64,000 nucleotides of DNA from positions 456,315,004-456,379,003 of the forward strand of contig NC_085137.1 of assembly GCF_035046485.1 (NCBI RefSeq), written 5' to 3'. Below, in pieces: positions 1 to 11,230 of this stretch; positions within the stretch are counted from its first letter, which is position 1, and every line of letters begins with the position of its first letter. Source of the DNA: Aedes albopictus (lineage: Eukaryota > Arthropoda > Insecta > Diptera > Culicidae). The notes beneath the pieces were generated by a model that saw only the letters and a list, made by a program, of their open reading frames with translations, ran no database searches and was not told the origin of the DNA. Made by a program: the position numbers and the translations under genes.

Positions 1-720
1 ATTAGTCAGAGAGTTTCTCCAGAGATTTCTTCGGAAATTCCTTCAGGAATTCATACAGGAGTTTCTTCAGGAATTAGTCCAGAAGTTTCTTCAGAGACTC
101 CTCTAGGAGATCTCTCGGGAATTCCTCCAGAATTCCAACAACGGGTTTCTCCTGGAGTTCTGTATTCTTCAGAAACCGCTCAAGGAGTTCCATCAGGGGT
201 TCCTTCAGGAAATCCTTCCTGGAATTTTTTCAACAACCCCTCCTGAAATTCCTATCGGTATGCCTCATGGAAATTTTTCAGAAATCCTTTCTGGAGTTCT
301 TTTAGGGATTTATCTAGGAGTTCCTTCAGATATTCCTACAGAAGTTTCTCCATAGATTAATTCATGAACATTTTCAAGGATTCATGCAGTATAGTAGTTC
401 TTTCAAGAAATGCTCCAAAAGTTCCTTCGGTGACCTCTTCAGGAGTTCCTTCAGGGATCTCCTCAACAATTCCAGGAGGATTCAGGAATGCCTCCAGGTT
501 TTCATTAGGAATTCCTTCAGGGTTTTTTTAAGCTATTTCAACAGAAATTCGCTCGGGTATTCTTTCAGAAGTCCCTTCAGAGATTTTTGCAGGAGGATTC
601 ATAGATGCCTCCTGGAGATCCATCAAGAGTTCCGTTAGAAGTTCCTTCAGGAAGAAGGTCCTAGAAATTAGTCTAGGAGTTCCTGCAGGGATTCCTTTTG
701 AAGTTCCTTCAAAAATTTTA
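1..720. repeat. Degenerate 12/24-bp satellite array, block 1
   Basis: The sequence is an imperfect repetition of TTCCTTCAGGAATT/TTCTCCAGAGA-like 12-mers, often pairing into a 24-bp period, with the pyrimidine-rich strand on plus. Units are 70-85% alike by eye. Short ORFs here follow the repeat and show no coding character. The block lies in what should be the intron upstream of the RS-domain exon at 8411. Confidence 0.9.
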
Positions 721-960
721 CTTTGTAATGGCTTTTCCAGTTTTGATACACTTGAAATACAGCTATTATTATATCTCGTCCGACATTTAGGTTCGTTTTG
801 GTACCTTCCTCAGGACTCAATTATTGCCGATTTTTCGTCCAGTGTCGAACAGCAGTTAACGATTTTTGGATTCGACTGCGATAGAATTTAACTTTGAAAT
901 GGCTTTTCTAGTCTTGACGTTCGAAATCTAGACTTGACAAAATTCGAATACAGCTATTTT
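721..960. repeat. Non-satellite spacer with two related segments
   Basis: This AT-rich stretch interrupts the array. A segment near 719-765 (ACTTTGTAATGGCTTTTCC then ATACAGCTAT) recurs diverged at 890-960 (ACTTTGAAATGGCTTTTCT then ATACAGCTAT). It looks like an old repeat-element remnant. No gene is visible. Confidence 0.5.
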
Positions 961-2536
961 ATTAAGTTCTTTTAGATATTCATACAGGAGTTCTTACAGA
1001 AATAAGTCCAAGAGTTCCTTCATAGATTCCACCAGGAGTTTCCGGCATTCATGAAAAAGTTTCTTCAGAGGTTTCTCCTGAATTTCTTCAGGGATTCCTT
1101 CAGAAGTTCATTCAGATTCCTTTAGGATGATAACCTTAGGGGACTCCTCGAGAAATTCATTTACGAATTCATCCATGAGTTCTTCAAGGGATCGCTCTTG
1201 GGGTTCTTTCTGAGATTTTTCCAGATGGACTTACGGATGCACCCGGAGTTATATCAGAGATTTCTTACAGGAGTCCTTTCAGGGAATCTTGTTAAAGTTC
1301 CTTCGAGAATAACCTTAGGAATATAATCAGGCAAACCTTCAGGATATTATTGTGGGATCTCTCATGAAGAATTCCTCAAGCATTTCGTTCTGGAATTCCT
1401 CCAGGAATTCTTTCGGGACTCCTCCTGACAATCTTTCGGGGATTCCTCCTACAAATCCTGCAGGGATCCCTCTACCCAGAAAGATTCCCTCGGGAGATTC
1501 CGCTGAAAATCCTATCAAGAATTCCACCTGGAAATCCTTCGGAGATTGCTACCGGAATTCTTTCGGGGATTCCCTCTGGCATTCCTGCAGCAATTTTCCC
1601 TGCAATTTCTTCGGGGATTCCTCATGGACTTCCTCCGAGCATTCCTCCTGAAATTTCTACGGAAATTCCTCCTGGAATATGTTTGGAGATTCTTCAAAGC
1701 AATCATTCGAAAATTCCTCCTGGAATTATTTCGAAGATTCCTCTTGGAATTCCTACGGGGATTCTTCCTAGATTTCGTTCAGGGTTTTTCCTAGAATTTC
1801 TTCTGAAATTCTTTCAAGGATTCCTCCCAATAGTCCGTCGTGGATTCCTCCTGAACTGCCTTTGGGGATTCCTCCTGGAATTCCTTCGAAGATACAACTT
1901 AAACATCCTTCATGGAATTCTTCCTGGGATTTCTCGTACAATTTCTTCGGGGGTCTCTCCTAGAGTTCCTTCAGGAAATCTTCCTAAAATTCTTTTGGAG
2001 ATTTCTTCTGGAATTCCTTCGAGGATTCGTCCTAGACTTACATCATGGGTTCCACCAGAAATTCTTTCAGAGTTTTCATTTGATTCTACGTCGTGGAGTT
2101 CCCCTGGAATTTCTTCAGGGTTTCCTCCTGGAAATTCTTTAATAATTTCTCTTAGAACTTCTCCTGGATTCCCTTGGATTTGCTCATGAAATTAAAGTTC
2201 CTTCGGGATTCCTTCGGAAATTCCTTCAGAAATTAATCCTGGAGTTCCTATGGGGATTCCTCTTGGAAATCAAACGAGGATTTCGGTTTGAAACCCTTCG
2301 GGGATTCCTCCTAGAGTTCCTTCGGAAATTTCTCCTGAACTTCTTTCAGGGATTCCTCCTTAAATTCCTCCGGGGATTTCTCCTGGAGTTCCTTCGGAGA
2401 TTCTTCCTAGAATTCTTCCTTGAATTTCTTCGGATATGTCATTTAGAATTCCTTCAGAGATTCCTCCTAGAGTTTCTTCCTGAAATTTCTTCAGAGTTTC
2501 CTCTAGGAATTTTTTTGGAGCTTTCACTTCCAAATT
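961..2536. repeat. Degenerate 24-bp satellite array, block 2
   Basis: The clearest 24-bp periodicity in the window lies at 1380-2500, with units like GGATTCCTCCTGGAATTCCTTCGG. Because 24 is divisible by three, all frames tend to stay open and encode 8-residue periodic peptides such as EFLRGFLL; the 168-codon ORF at 1683-2189 is an example. Open frames overlap on both strands, which argues against coding. EcoRI sites (GAATTC) are very dense. Confidence 0.9.
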
Positions 2537-2544
2537 CTTCGGAG

Positions 2545-2914
2545 CAGAGATGCCAGATATACAGACTTTTGACCTTCTTTACAGACAAGATACAGAGTAC
2601 AGGAAAATACAGATTTTTAAAATATGATACAGATTTCTCCAGAAAGCACAGCATTTGAAGTTATTTTCCATAAATTGAATGAAAACTTTATAAATAGCTG
2701 CTTAAACATTAAAGAATTTATGAAAATTTGTACATTTTCCCACAAGTTTTAGAAAAAAATATCAGTAAAAGTTAAACCCCGTCAAAAAGTAGTACTTTTT
2801 TGTTAGTTTCTTTTGAAATCTAGGACTCTCGGTGTCTGCTATAACCTCAAATATGGCGATACAGAAAAATCTGTATTGATACAGATTTTTGATAAAAATA
2901 ATCTGGCATCTCTG
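2545..2914. mobile_element. hAT-type MITE, 370 bp
   Basis: Fourteen-base terminal inverted repeats (CAGAGATGCCAGAT and ATCTGGCATCTCTG) are flanked by a perfect 8-bp duplication, CTTCGGAG, at 2537-2544 and 2915-2922. An 8-bp duplication and CAG-starting ends are typical of the hAT superfamily. The interior repeats ATACAGATTTTT several times near both ends, like subterminal transposase-binding motifs. It has no transposase. It is inserted in the satellite array. Confidence 0.88.
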
Positions 2915-2922
2915 CTTCGGAG

Positions 2923-3440
2923 ATTCCTCATGGAATTCCTCCTAGAATTTCTTCGGGGTTACCTTCGGTGAGTCCTCCTAGAAATCCTTCGGGGATTCCT
3001 CCTTTCTGAGTTCACCTGGATTTTTTTCGGGGATTCATCTTGAAATTCCTTCGGTCCTCTTAGATTTTTTTTAGGAATTTCTCCCGGAATTTATTTATTA
3101 TTATCCATTTATTACGTAAGGCAATTTTCTCGAATTTTTGACACCAGCACACCTCCCCCCCTTGTAAGATTTTTGGTATGAAACTCCAAATATTTTTGTA
3201 TGGAGTAAAACCCAAACTCTTGGGTATATTTCGTTGGTTCGTCCTCACAATTTTTCGAGGATTATTTCTTGAATCCTCCTTGAATTTCCCACTGAAATTA
3301 TTTTAAGGATTTTTGCTGGAATTTCCTTGATGTACTGCTTGAATTCCTTTGAGATACGCGTAGGTATTCTTTCTGAATTTTCTTTTGGAATTCCTGCGGG
3401 AATTCCTCACAGAGTTCTTTCGGGGATTTCTTCAGGGTTG
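2923..3440. repeat. Satellite array, block 3
   Basis: The same 24-bp-type units resume directly after the hAT MITE, with a poorly conserved AT-rich stretch around 3080-3240 that contains a short C run. No coding sequence is supported. Confidence 0.75.
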
Positions 3441-3494
3441 TGAAGAATTAGCCTAAGTTAAAATTCACGAATAAAAAGAAATAAAAAAAAGATT

Positions 3495-4560
3495 TCTTCA
3501 GGGATTCCTCCTGTACTTCCTTCGTGGCTTCCTCTTGAAACTCCTTCGAGGATTCCGCTTGGAGTTTCTTCGGAGATTCCTCCCGGGATTCCTTAAGGGG
3601 GTTCCCCCTGGGATTCTTGCAGGAATTTCTTCTGGAATTCTGTTGGGTATACCTCCTGGACTTCGTTTGGGGATTTCTCCTGGCATTCATTCTGGAATTC
3701 CTTCGAGGATTTCTCCTGAATTTCCTTCGAGGATTCCTCCTAAAATTTCTCCGGGGATTCCTCCTGCACTTTTTTCAGGGATTGCTCCTGGACTTTAACG
3801 AGGATTCCTCCTGTTTTTTCTCCAGATATTTCTCCTGGAATTCCTTTGAGGTTTGCTCCTAGAATTCCTTTTGGGGTTTCACTTCAAATTTCTTCGGAGA
3901 TTTCTTCTAGAAGTTCTTCGAGGTTTCCTCTTGGAATTCTTTCGGCAATTCCTCTTAGAAATCCCTCAGGGATTTCTCCTGGAATTCCTTCAGAGATATG
4001 TCTTAGATATTTTTCGTTGATTACTCTTAGAAATCCTTAAGGGATTCTTTTTAGAATTCACTTTGAAATTCCCACTGGAATACTTCCGAGGATTCTTTCT
4101 GGAAATCCTTTGGGGATTACTGCTGGAATTCTTTCGGGATTTCGTTGTGCAAATTCTGCGGGAATTTCTTCTGGAATTCTTTCAGGGCTCCCTCGTGGAA
4201 TTCCTACGAGCATCACTCCTGGAACTCCTTTCAGGATTACTCCTATAATTCCATTGGGGATTCCTTCTGAAATTCCTCCGGGGATTCCTACTTTAATTCT
4301 TTTGGGGAATCCTTCAGGAATTCCTTCGGGAATTCTTCATAAGTTTTTTTTTTTCAGTGATGTCTCTAAGAGAGATTCTTGAACTACATATCAGTGATTT
4401 CAGCAGAAGTTTCTTAAGGGTTTCATACGGCAGCTCTTGCAGAGATTATTCCAGTAGTTTCTTCATGGATTCATCCAGGAGATTCTTTAAAGCTTCTCCT
4501 GGAAATCTTTTGGAAATCATACGAGGATTCCTTGAAAATAGTGCGACCTTATTATCAAAT
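3495..4560. repeat. Satellite array, block 4
   Basis: Regular 24-bp units of the TTCGGGGATTCCTCCTGGAA type, pyrimidine-rich on plus. An A-rich 50-bp spacer precedes it. The units decay after about 4340. ORFs are repeat by-products. Confidence 0.88.
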
Positions 4561-4965
4561 GTGATAGCTTCTGAAGGTTCTAAGAAAACAAAATAAAAAC
4601 GGTAGCAAAATCTATATTTTTGCCCTTAATTTGCAATGGAGTAATGCAACATGCACTAATACGGATACTGGTAATTTCACAATAGGTCTAATTACTGAGC
4701 ACAGTGATGGACCCGAAAAGGAATAAAAAAAGGTGTTCATTCAAATGTAAGGTTATAATACACAGGGTCAAATATTTGACAAATGAACTCAAGAAAAAAA
4801 CATCTGTTTGACAACTTCTTTGTTTCGCCAATGTTGACATTACGGTCAAATTTTGGTCACGCCGATTCACGCCGCCGCCGCCGCCGCCGAAAGCTGCCAC
4901 CGGCGTGACGCCGTTGACGCCGCCGCCGCCGGCCAAGCAAAATAAAGTCGGCGCACAGGTCTACT
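4561..4965. other. Unassigned segment with GCC-rich patch
   Basis: This is non-satellite sequence. Positions 4873-4932 hold an unusually GC-rich patch, GCCGCCGCC runs around an imperfect inverted pair (GCCACCGGCGTGACGCCGTTG). Just before it, ACGGTCAAATTTTGGTCAC resembles the terminal repeat of the MITE at 41636-56155. It probably derives from another repeat element. No gene is recognised. Confidence 0.4.
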
Positions 4966-7895
4966 GGGAACTCCTGCCGAGATTTCTCTGAAAATTCTTC
5001 CAGGTTTTCCATCGGAAATTTCGCCATTAATTCCTCTAGGAATTCCTCTGGAGATTCCTTCAGGAATTTCTACAGGCATTCCTTTAGGATATCCTCCTCT
5101 AAGAATTCCCCCAAGGTTTCCTCCATGCATTCCTTCAGGCATTCCTCCAGAGATTCCTCCAGGAATTGCTTCATTGATTACTCCAAGAATTCCACCAGGA
5201 TTTTTTCTAGGAATTCCTACAGGAATTTATCCAGGAATTCTTCAAGGAATTCCTCCAAGGATTTTTCCAGAGACTCCTACAGGAACTCCTGCAAAGATTT
5301 CTCCTTGAATTTCTTCAAGAATTCCACCAGAAATTCTCCTAGGAATTCTTCCAGAAATTAATCCAGGCATTCTTCCAGGGATTCCTCCTTTGATTCCTGC
5401 AGAGATTTCTCCTGAAATTCTTTGAGTGCTCCAAAAATTTCTTCAGATAATTCTCCAGGAGTTGCTTCGTGGACTCCTTCAGGAATGCCTCCAGTCCCCA
5501 GGAGTTTCTCCTGGGATCGCTTCAGGAATTCTTCCTGAGATTCCTCCATTTAAGCAGGCACTCCTCCTGCAGGGATTCCATCAGAAATTCTTCCAGGATT
5601 TTCTCTACGAACACCTTTTGGGTTTTTTCAGGGATTCCTCCAGGAATTGCTGCAGCGATTCTTCCAGGAATTCCGCTAATAATTCATACAGGAGCTTCTT
5701 CAGAGATTTCTCCAAGAATTCCCCTAGGGATTCCTCCAGAAATTCCATCGAGTATTTCTCCAGGGTTTCCTCCAAAATTTCGCCTAGAAATTCCTCCTGG
5801 AATTTCTTAAGGGATTTTTTTTTTTTCAGAAAACCCCTCCAGAGTTTCTGTAGATTCTTGCAGAAATTCATCCAGTAATTGTTTCAAGAATTCGTCTGAC
5901 ATTTCGCCAGGTATGCCTTCAGGGATTCCTCCAGCAATTCCAACACGAATTCGTGCAGGTATTCCTCCAGGATTTTATCCTGGAATTTCTTCTGCCATTT
6001 CTCCGAGAAATCCTCTAAGGATTTGTTCAGATTTTTTTTCAGGAATTTCGCTATGAATACCTTCAGAATTTTTCAGGGAATCCTCCAGGAATTTCTCCAA
6101 AGATTCCTTCAGGAATTGGTTCAGGGATTCCTCCAAGAATTTCACAGGGAAATTTTTCAAGGATACCTCCAGTAAATCCTTCGAAGATTCCTCCAGGAAA
6201 TCCTTCAGAAGTTCCACCAAGCATTCTTCCAGAAAATTCTCCAGAAATGCCTTCAGGATTATTTTTTATAGAATCTTCCAGGCATTCCTCCAGGAATTAT
6301 TCAAGAGATTTCTCCAGGAATTGTTTCAGAGACTCCTACAGAGATTTGTCCACAACTTTCTCCAAGGATTTCCTCAAGGAGTTTCTCCTGGGATTGCTTC
6401 AGGAATTCTTCCTGGGATTTCTCCATTTATGCAGGGATTCCATCTGAAATTCTTCCAGGATTTTCTCTACGAACACCTTTTGGGTTTTTTCAGGGATTCT
6501 TCCAGAAATTTCGCTAAGAATTCATCCAGGAACTTCTTCAGAGATTTCTCCAAGAATTCCCCCAGGGATTCCTCCAGAAATTCCATCGAGTATTTCTCCA
6601 GGGATTCCTCCAAAAATTTGCCTAGAGATTCCTCCAAGAATTTCTTAAGGGATTTTTTTCAGAAAATCCCTCCAGAATTCCTGTAGATTCCTGCAGAAAT
6701 TCATCCAGTAATTGTTTCAAGAATTTGTCTGGAGATTTCGCCAGGAATTCCTTCAAGGAATCCTCCAGCAATTCCAACAGGAATTCGTGCAGGCATTCTT
6801 CCAGGATAATACCCAGGAATTTCTTCTGTAATTTCTCCTGAAATTTCTCCAGGAAATCCTCTAAGGATTTCTTCAGATTTTTTTCCAGGAATTTCGCCAG
6901 GAATACCTTTAGAAATGTTATAGGGAATCCTTAAGGCATTTCTGCAGGAATTTCTTCAGAATTCCTTCGGGAATCGCTCCAGGGATTCCTCCACGAATTT
7001 CACGTGGGAATTTTCCAGGGATTTCTCCAGTAAATCCTTCGAAGATGCCTCCAAGAAATCTTTCAGAAATTCCACCAAGGATTCTTCCAGGAAATTCTCC
7101 AGAAATGCCTTGAAGATCGTTTTATAGAATCCTCCAGGAATTACTCAAGAGATTTCTCCAAGAATTGCTTCAGAGATTCCTACAGGGATTTCTCCACAAC
7201 TTTCTCCAAGGATTCCCCCAGGGATTCCTTTAGGAATTCCTTCGAGAAGTTCTGCAGGAATTCTTATAGAAATTCCTCCGGGAATTTCTCAAGGGATTTT
7301 TTCAGAAATAGAAAACATTTAGACAGAGAAATAGCTATCTCGCAGAATTCCTCTAAAGATTCCTCCAGAAATTCATCCAGTAATTCTCTCAATATCTAGA
7401 GATTCCTCCAGCAATTCCCATAGGAATACCTCTAGGAGTTCCGCCAGGCATTCCTCCAGGAATTTATCCAGGAATTTCTCTAGGAATTACCCCAGGAATT
7501 TCTTTAGGAATTCTGCCAGGAATTGCTCCTGGACATTTATAAGAAATTATGTCAGCAATTTCCTTCAGAGATTCTTCAGGAATTTCCTCCAGATATTCAT
7601 ATAGGAATTGCCTCAGGGGTTCCTCCAGGGATTTCTTCACGAATTTCTCTAGGGGTTTTCCAGAAATTCCGTCAAAGATTCTTCCAAGACATCCTCCTGG
7701 AGCTTCTCAAGGGATTTATAGAAATTTCTCCAGGGATTGCTTCTAGAATTCATCCAGGAATTTCGTCCAGAATTTATCCATGAATTCCTCCTGGTATACT
7801 TACAGAAATTCCTTCAGGGATTGCTCCTAAAATTTCTTCAAAGATTGCTCCAGGAATTCCTGAAATGATTTCTTCAGAAATTCACGCTCTTGGCG
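4966..7895. repeat. Satellite array, block 5
   Basis: About 2.9 kb of 12/24-bp units (GGATTCCTCCAGGAATTTCTCCAG type). There is a higher-order duplication inside it: 5480-5890 and 6300-6720 share long order-preserving similarity, including CTACGAACACCTTTTGGGTT at 5606 and 6467. The 150-codon ORF at 5426-5878 and its relatives are periodic RNSSRDSS-type reading frames of the repeat. Confidence 0.9.
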
Positions 7896-7938
7896 AGCTA
7901 TTAGATTAGAATCGTAATCTAGATCCTACTGAAATTAT

Positions 7939-8283
7939 CAATGGGGCACGTTCGGTGCAGTACTAGATTTGTAGTAATGAGCTTAATTTCAGTATGGCGA
8001 GAAGGTCAATTCTCCGTTTCTGCAATGAAATGGTGCAAAAAGCGTAATTTGATACTGTTTGAGCAAAACTTTGGGCAACAGTGTTGTTGTTTTTTCCATT
8101 TCTTGCAACATAAACAACATAGTTGTCCAAAGTTTTGCTAAACAGCATCAAATTAGGCAAGGAATCATAATACTCACGCTTTTTGCACCATTTCATTGCA
8201 GAAATGGAGGATTGACCTTCTCAGCATACAAAAATTCAGCTCATTGCTACAAATCTAGTACTACACTGAACGTGCTCCATTGA
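7939..8283. mobile_element. Fold-back MITE, about 345 bp
   Basis: The two halves are inverted copies along their whole length. The left arm begins CAATGGGGCACGTTC and the right arm ends GAACGTGCTCCATTG, with further pairing (TTGCACCATTTCATTGCAG on both strands). No clear target duplication was found and there is no ORF of substance. It lies 130 bp upstream of the RS-domain exon, inside the presumed intron. Confidence 0.75.
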
Positions 8284-8410
8284 AATAGTGATCGTATCGA
8301 TATCAGTTTCTTCATTTGATATACTTGAAAGATACCTAGTTGTGCTAATGATCATTGATAGGAACAATTTTGATATAATGTAACTGACGTCGACGATCTT
8401 TCATTGACAG

Positions 8411-8632
8411 ATCGCGCAGCTACAGCAGTTCCAGCTCGAGCTCCCGCAGTTCCCGTAGCCATTCGTCGCGTTCCCGATCGAGGTCCAGTAGCCGGTCGCG
8501 ATCGCGATCGCACAGCACCAGTTCCCGCTCCCGATCGAGAACTCCGCCACCGCGTCGCTCCAAGTCACGGTCGCCATCTATCCCGCGCCGTGCCGGATCG
8601 CCAAGTTTCCTCGATCGACGCCGGATCACCAG
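8411..8632 (+). CDS. Srrm234: Srrm234-like splicing factor, RS-domain exon before the eMIC
   Basis: Internal exon of 222 nt coding 73 full codons, rich in RS/SR dipeptides and ending RRAGSPSFLDRRRIT plus two bases (AG) of a split codon. A good acceptor (TCATTGACAG) precedes 8411 and a consensus donor (AG then GTAAGT) follows 8632. The exon is symmetric: both junctions fall after the second codon base. The C-terminal SPSFL..RRIT motif is the first half of the conserved enhancer-of-microexons (eMIC) signature of SRRM3/SRRM4 and invertebrate Srrm234, nuclear RS-domain proteins of the spliceosome that promote inclusion of neuronal microexons. The N-terminal part of the gene lies upstream of this window. 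Serine codons are mostly AGC/TCC/TCG, unlike the AT-rich surroundings. Confidence 0.9.
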
Positions 8633-8751
8633 GTAAGTGCGATCATTCCGGCAGTAGCGATGATTTCGATTCTTTTTCTTTATTTTCATTTGAACTTTTT
8701 CATTTCCACATTATTTTTTCGGTTTACCGTCCCCTCTTCTGTTGTCTTCAG

Positions 8752-8875
8752 TTCGAGAAAAACGCGTAAATCGCGCAGTAGTAGTTCCAGCAGTAGTAGC
8801 TCTAGCTCTAGTTCCGGATCGAGCAGCCGTTCGAGTGGATCCGATCGGTCCAGCCGAAGGCGCCGCAGACGCTAG
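8752..8875 (+). CDS. Srrm234: Srrm234-like, alternative C-terminal exon without eMIC
   Basis: After a 119-bp intron with a strong pyrimidine tract (CCCCTCTTCTGTTGTCTTCAG), this exon completes the split codon as serine and adds 40 residues: SRKTRKSRS, a long serine run, then a GSSSRSSGSDRSS segment and six arginines before TAG at 8873-8875. It replaces the second half of the eMIC motif by a generic RS tail, so the product should act as an RS-domain factor but lack microexon-activating ability. Downstream, no canonical AATAAA is seen before the next acceptor at 9441, and a strong donor lies at 9140, so this exon may be an alternative internal exon rather than a true last exon. Confidence 0.85.
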
Positions 8876-9139
8876 ATCGTCTGGCCGAAGTTAGCCAGAA
8901 ACATGTCGCGTTGCGTTCGGAAGAGGGCTTTTAGAAGAACTCCCATTTTTTGTCTGCGTAGATTTATGCTATAATTTTTTATGGAGTGCCCATTGTGTTG
9001 ACTGTAGAGTTATTTTCAGTTATTATTTAAGTTGGAATTGTGTATTTTTTGTAACACTTGATCAAAGCTTATTATTTAGGAACCGAGTTTTGTTGTTTTC
9101 TGCTCTGAAGTGTACCGAAATTTCCTTCTTTTGTTCGAG

Positions 9140-9145
9140 GTAAGT
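9140..9145 (+). promoter_or_regulatory. Strong 5' splice site downstream of the proximal stop
   Basis: The sequence GAG followed by GTAAGTAC is close to the consensus donor. If used it makes exon 8752-9139, which carries the proximal stop 264 nt before the junction, and splices to 9442. That arrangement would make the eMIC-less transcript share the distal 3' end and possibly be a nonsense-mediated-decay target. The site is read from sequence; its use is inferred. Confidence 0.5.
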
Positions 9146-9441
9146 ACATGTATCATTTAGTTATGCTTGGTATGACACTTAATAATTCTGGAGCATCATT
9201 TGAAAAGGGCCGAAGAGCTTCAAACATTTTGACGAGAATGCCTTAACAGCAACCTGGCCACGCATAAGTCCTTTTTAAATGTTAGTCATCTTTCTTAGAA
9301 TTCTTAAGGAAGTTCATCAATGCAGATTGTAGTAGAGGGTTTTGTTGAAAGGTAGAAAAGTTCTGAACAGTCACAATAATCCACTAATCCATTCATTAAT
9401 TGCTCTTAAATTCAATGCTCACATACTGGAACTAACAACAG

Positions 9442-9556
9442 TGCTCGGAAGCGTCCCATTCCATACCGTCGTCCAACTCCATCTTCGATGTCCAGCGGAA
9501 GCAGCTACAACAGTCGTAGTCGCTCCCGGTCCAGAAGCCGTAGCAAAAGCATGTAA
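9442..9556 (+). CDS. Srrm234: Srrm234-like, distal exon encoding the rest of the eMIC
   Basis: Joined to the donor at 8632, the split codon becomes AGT (Ser) and the protein reads DRRRITSARKRPIPYRRP, followed by TPSSMSSGSSYNS, an SRSRSRSRSRSKS tail, M and TAA (9554-9556). The RRITSARKRPIPY block matches the core eMIC of vertebrate SRRM3/SRRM4 and insect Srrm234, which makes both the gene and the splice join very likely. The frame used differs from the longer uninterrupted ORF that covers 9342-9704. The acceptor (CTAACAACAG) has a poor pyrimidine tract, as expected for a regulated exon. In flies the eMIC is reported to be controlled by alternative 3'-end exons; the same design is visible here. 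Confidence 0.9.
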
Positions 9557-10440
9557 ATCTATCTCTCTATTCACACGTTCTAATCCACATCACCCTACAC
9601 ACACAACACAACGGAAAGTAATAACAACTAACCAATGCGGTGGTGGTGGATTAAAGCTGATATTAAAACCTAGAGAACGCATCATCATCATAAAGTCTAC
9701 ATAACCTGAGAATATATCCAATTAAGAAGAGCAAGCACAGATACCAAAACCGAAATCAAAAACAATCAAATGAAAGCAAGATAAAAACAAAAAACAAACA
9801 ACATTGTTAAAGTGCTGGTATTCTATCAGATAATATAACTAAACCAAACTATCATGAATCTCAAAACATCAGAGTGATCTATGTAACTGTCTGATTCTTT
9901 GTTGAATTTTCTCTAACGTTTCTCTCATGATTTGAAAAAAATAATACTCAATGAAAAACATAGTAACCAATCTAGTCATTCAGTAACTAATTTCATCTAG
10001 AACTTGTAGGCATCTTAATTCAATTTTTTCTTGGTGCAATTTCGAACGAGCTAAGTCAGACTAGACTACATATTCGCTTCTTAGTTTCATTGCATAGAAA
10101 TATGTATTTTTAATTTATTTTGTTGTTTATTTATTAGTTTGGTTTGGCTCTCTCAAACGAGTGAAAAGGTACTTCTTAACCATTTTATCAACAAAGCAAG
10201 TATTCCATGGTCAATACAATGTGATTAACAAAGTACTAAGAATGATATGTGTGCGAGTTTTTTATCCGAAATTCCTTAGAAGCTTCAAATTTTATTAAAG
10301 TTATCATCAATTTTCTTCTAAACCTCTTGTTTCGCAAATTGCCTTTCAGTGAATGTAGGAATTTTCATTTTTTGAAACGCTTGTCTTTTCCACTATTCTC
10401 GGCTGGCACAAGAATTCATTCTTTCTTGAATAAAGTAAAC
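9557..10440 (+). other. Probable 3' UTR of the Srrm234-like gene
   Basis: AT-rich, ORF-poor sequence after the distal TAA. ATTAAA lies at 9662-9667 and a canonical AATAAA at 10430-10435. The UTR end is inferred from those signals only. Sequence up to about 10540 carries no other feature. Confidence 0.55.
10430..10435 (+). terminator. Candidate polyadenylation signal AATAAA
   Basis: Canonical hexamer about 875 nt after the eMIC-isoform stop and the first AATAAA in this orientation in the 3' region. An upstream ATTAAA at 9662 is a weaker alternative. Confidence 0.45.
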
Positions 10441-10549
10441 ACTATGAGTGAACCAAATGGAGCTTAATTATCTTGCTCTAACCGGTTCGTTATTCTTTAA
10501 TTCTATTCTTGAAACATTCGTACAAAAATAACATAAACAATTAACTAGA

Positions 10550-11230
10550 AATACCTCTCAGTGTTCCTTAAGAAAATTTGCACAGGATTCGTTCAGAAAT
10601 TCATCCAAAGAAACCGTTTAATTTTTTTCCCCCAGAAAACCCTCCGAAGGTCCCCTTTTTCAAATGATTTCTCAAAATGTTTCTACGAGGATTCTTAAAA
10701 AAAACTACTTTGGTTTTCTACAGATATGCATACAAGGATTCTTTCAAAAAAAAATCAAGAATTGCTTCGACTTGCTCTGATAGTTTATCCAAAATTTTCA
10801 CTATTTAAGAATTCCTCTATGAAATCGTCCAAAAATTCCTCCGAATATGACTCTAGATACTACTACGAGGATTCCTCTCAAAATTGCGCCAACGAATCCC
10901 TTAAGAAATCTTGTGTGGATTCCTCTAAAAATATCTCCATAAATGTTTCAATTATTCAAATACTTCTGAAGAGTTCTTTCAAGAATCCTTTTTCTTTCAA
11001 AGTTTCTTCAATAAAAATAATATAAAGTCCTTGTTTTAACAAAAATTCTTCCCAATATATCTACATTCCGGATATTCTCCAATGCTTCTAGCGATGCCCC
11101 AAAACATTTTTTCAAGAATAGAATAGAATAGAATTCTTGTGAAACTTTCTCTGAGGTTTCTTTCAAAAATTACTACCTGGATTTGTCTAGAAATATCGCT
11201 GAGAACTCCTCCCTCAATTCCAAATTTTGG
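10550..11230. repeat. Highly decayed satellite-like sequence
   Basis: Scattered TTCCTCNAAAAATT-type units, pyrimidine-rich on plus, much more diverged than blocks 1-5. A small AATAG triplet repeat lies near 11118-11132. No gene is supported. Confidence 0.55.

Noticed and set aside
1339..7783. Many ORFs of 60-168 codons encoding leucine/phenylalanine- or serine/arginine-rich repeats
   Set aside because: They follow a 12/24-bp repeat that keeps all frames open on both strands, with no codon bias, splice context or domain.
9342..9704. 120-codon plus-strand ORF
   Set aside because: Wrong frame: the eMIC frame 9442-9556 is supported by motif and splice phase.
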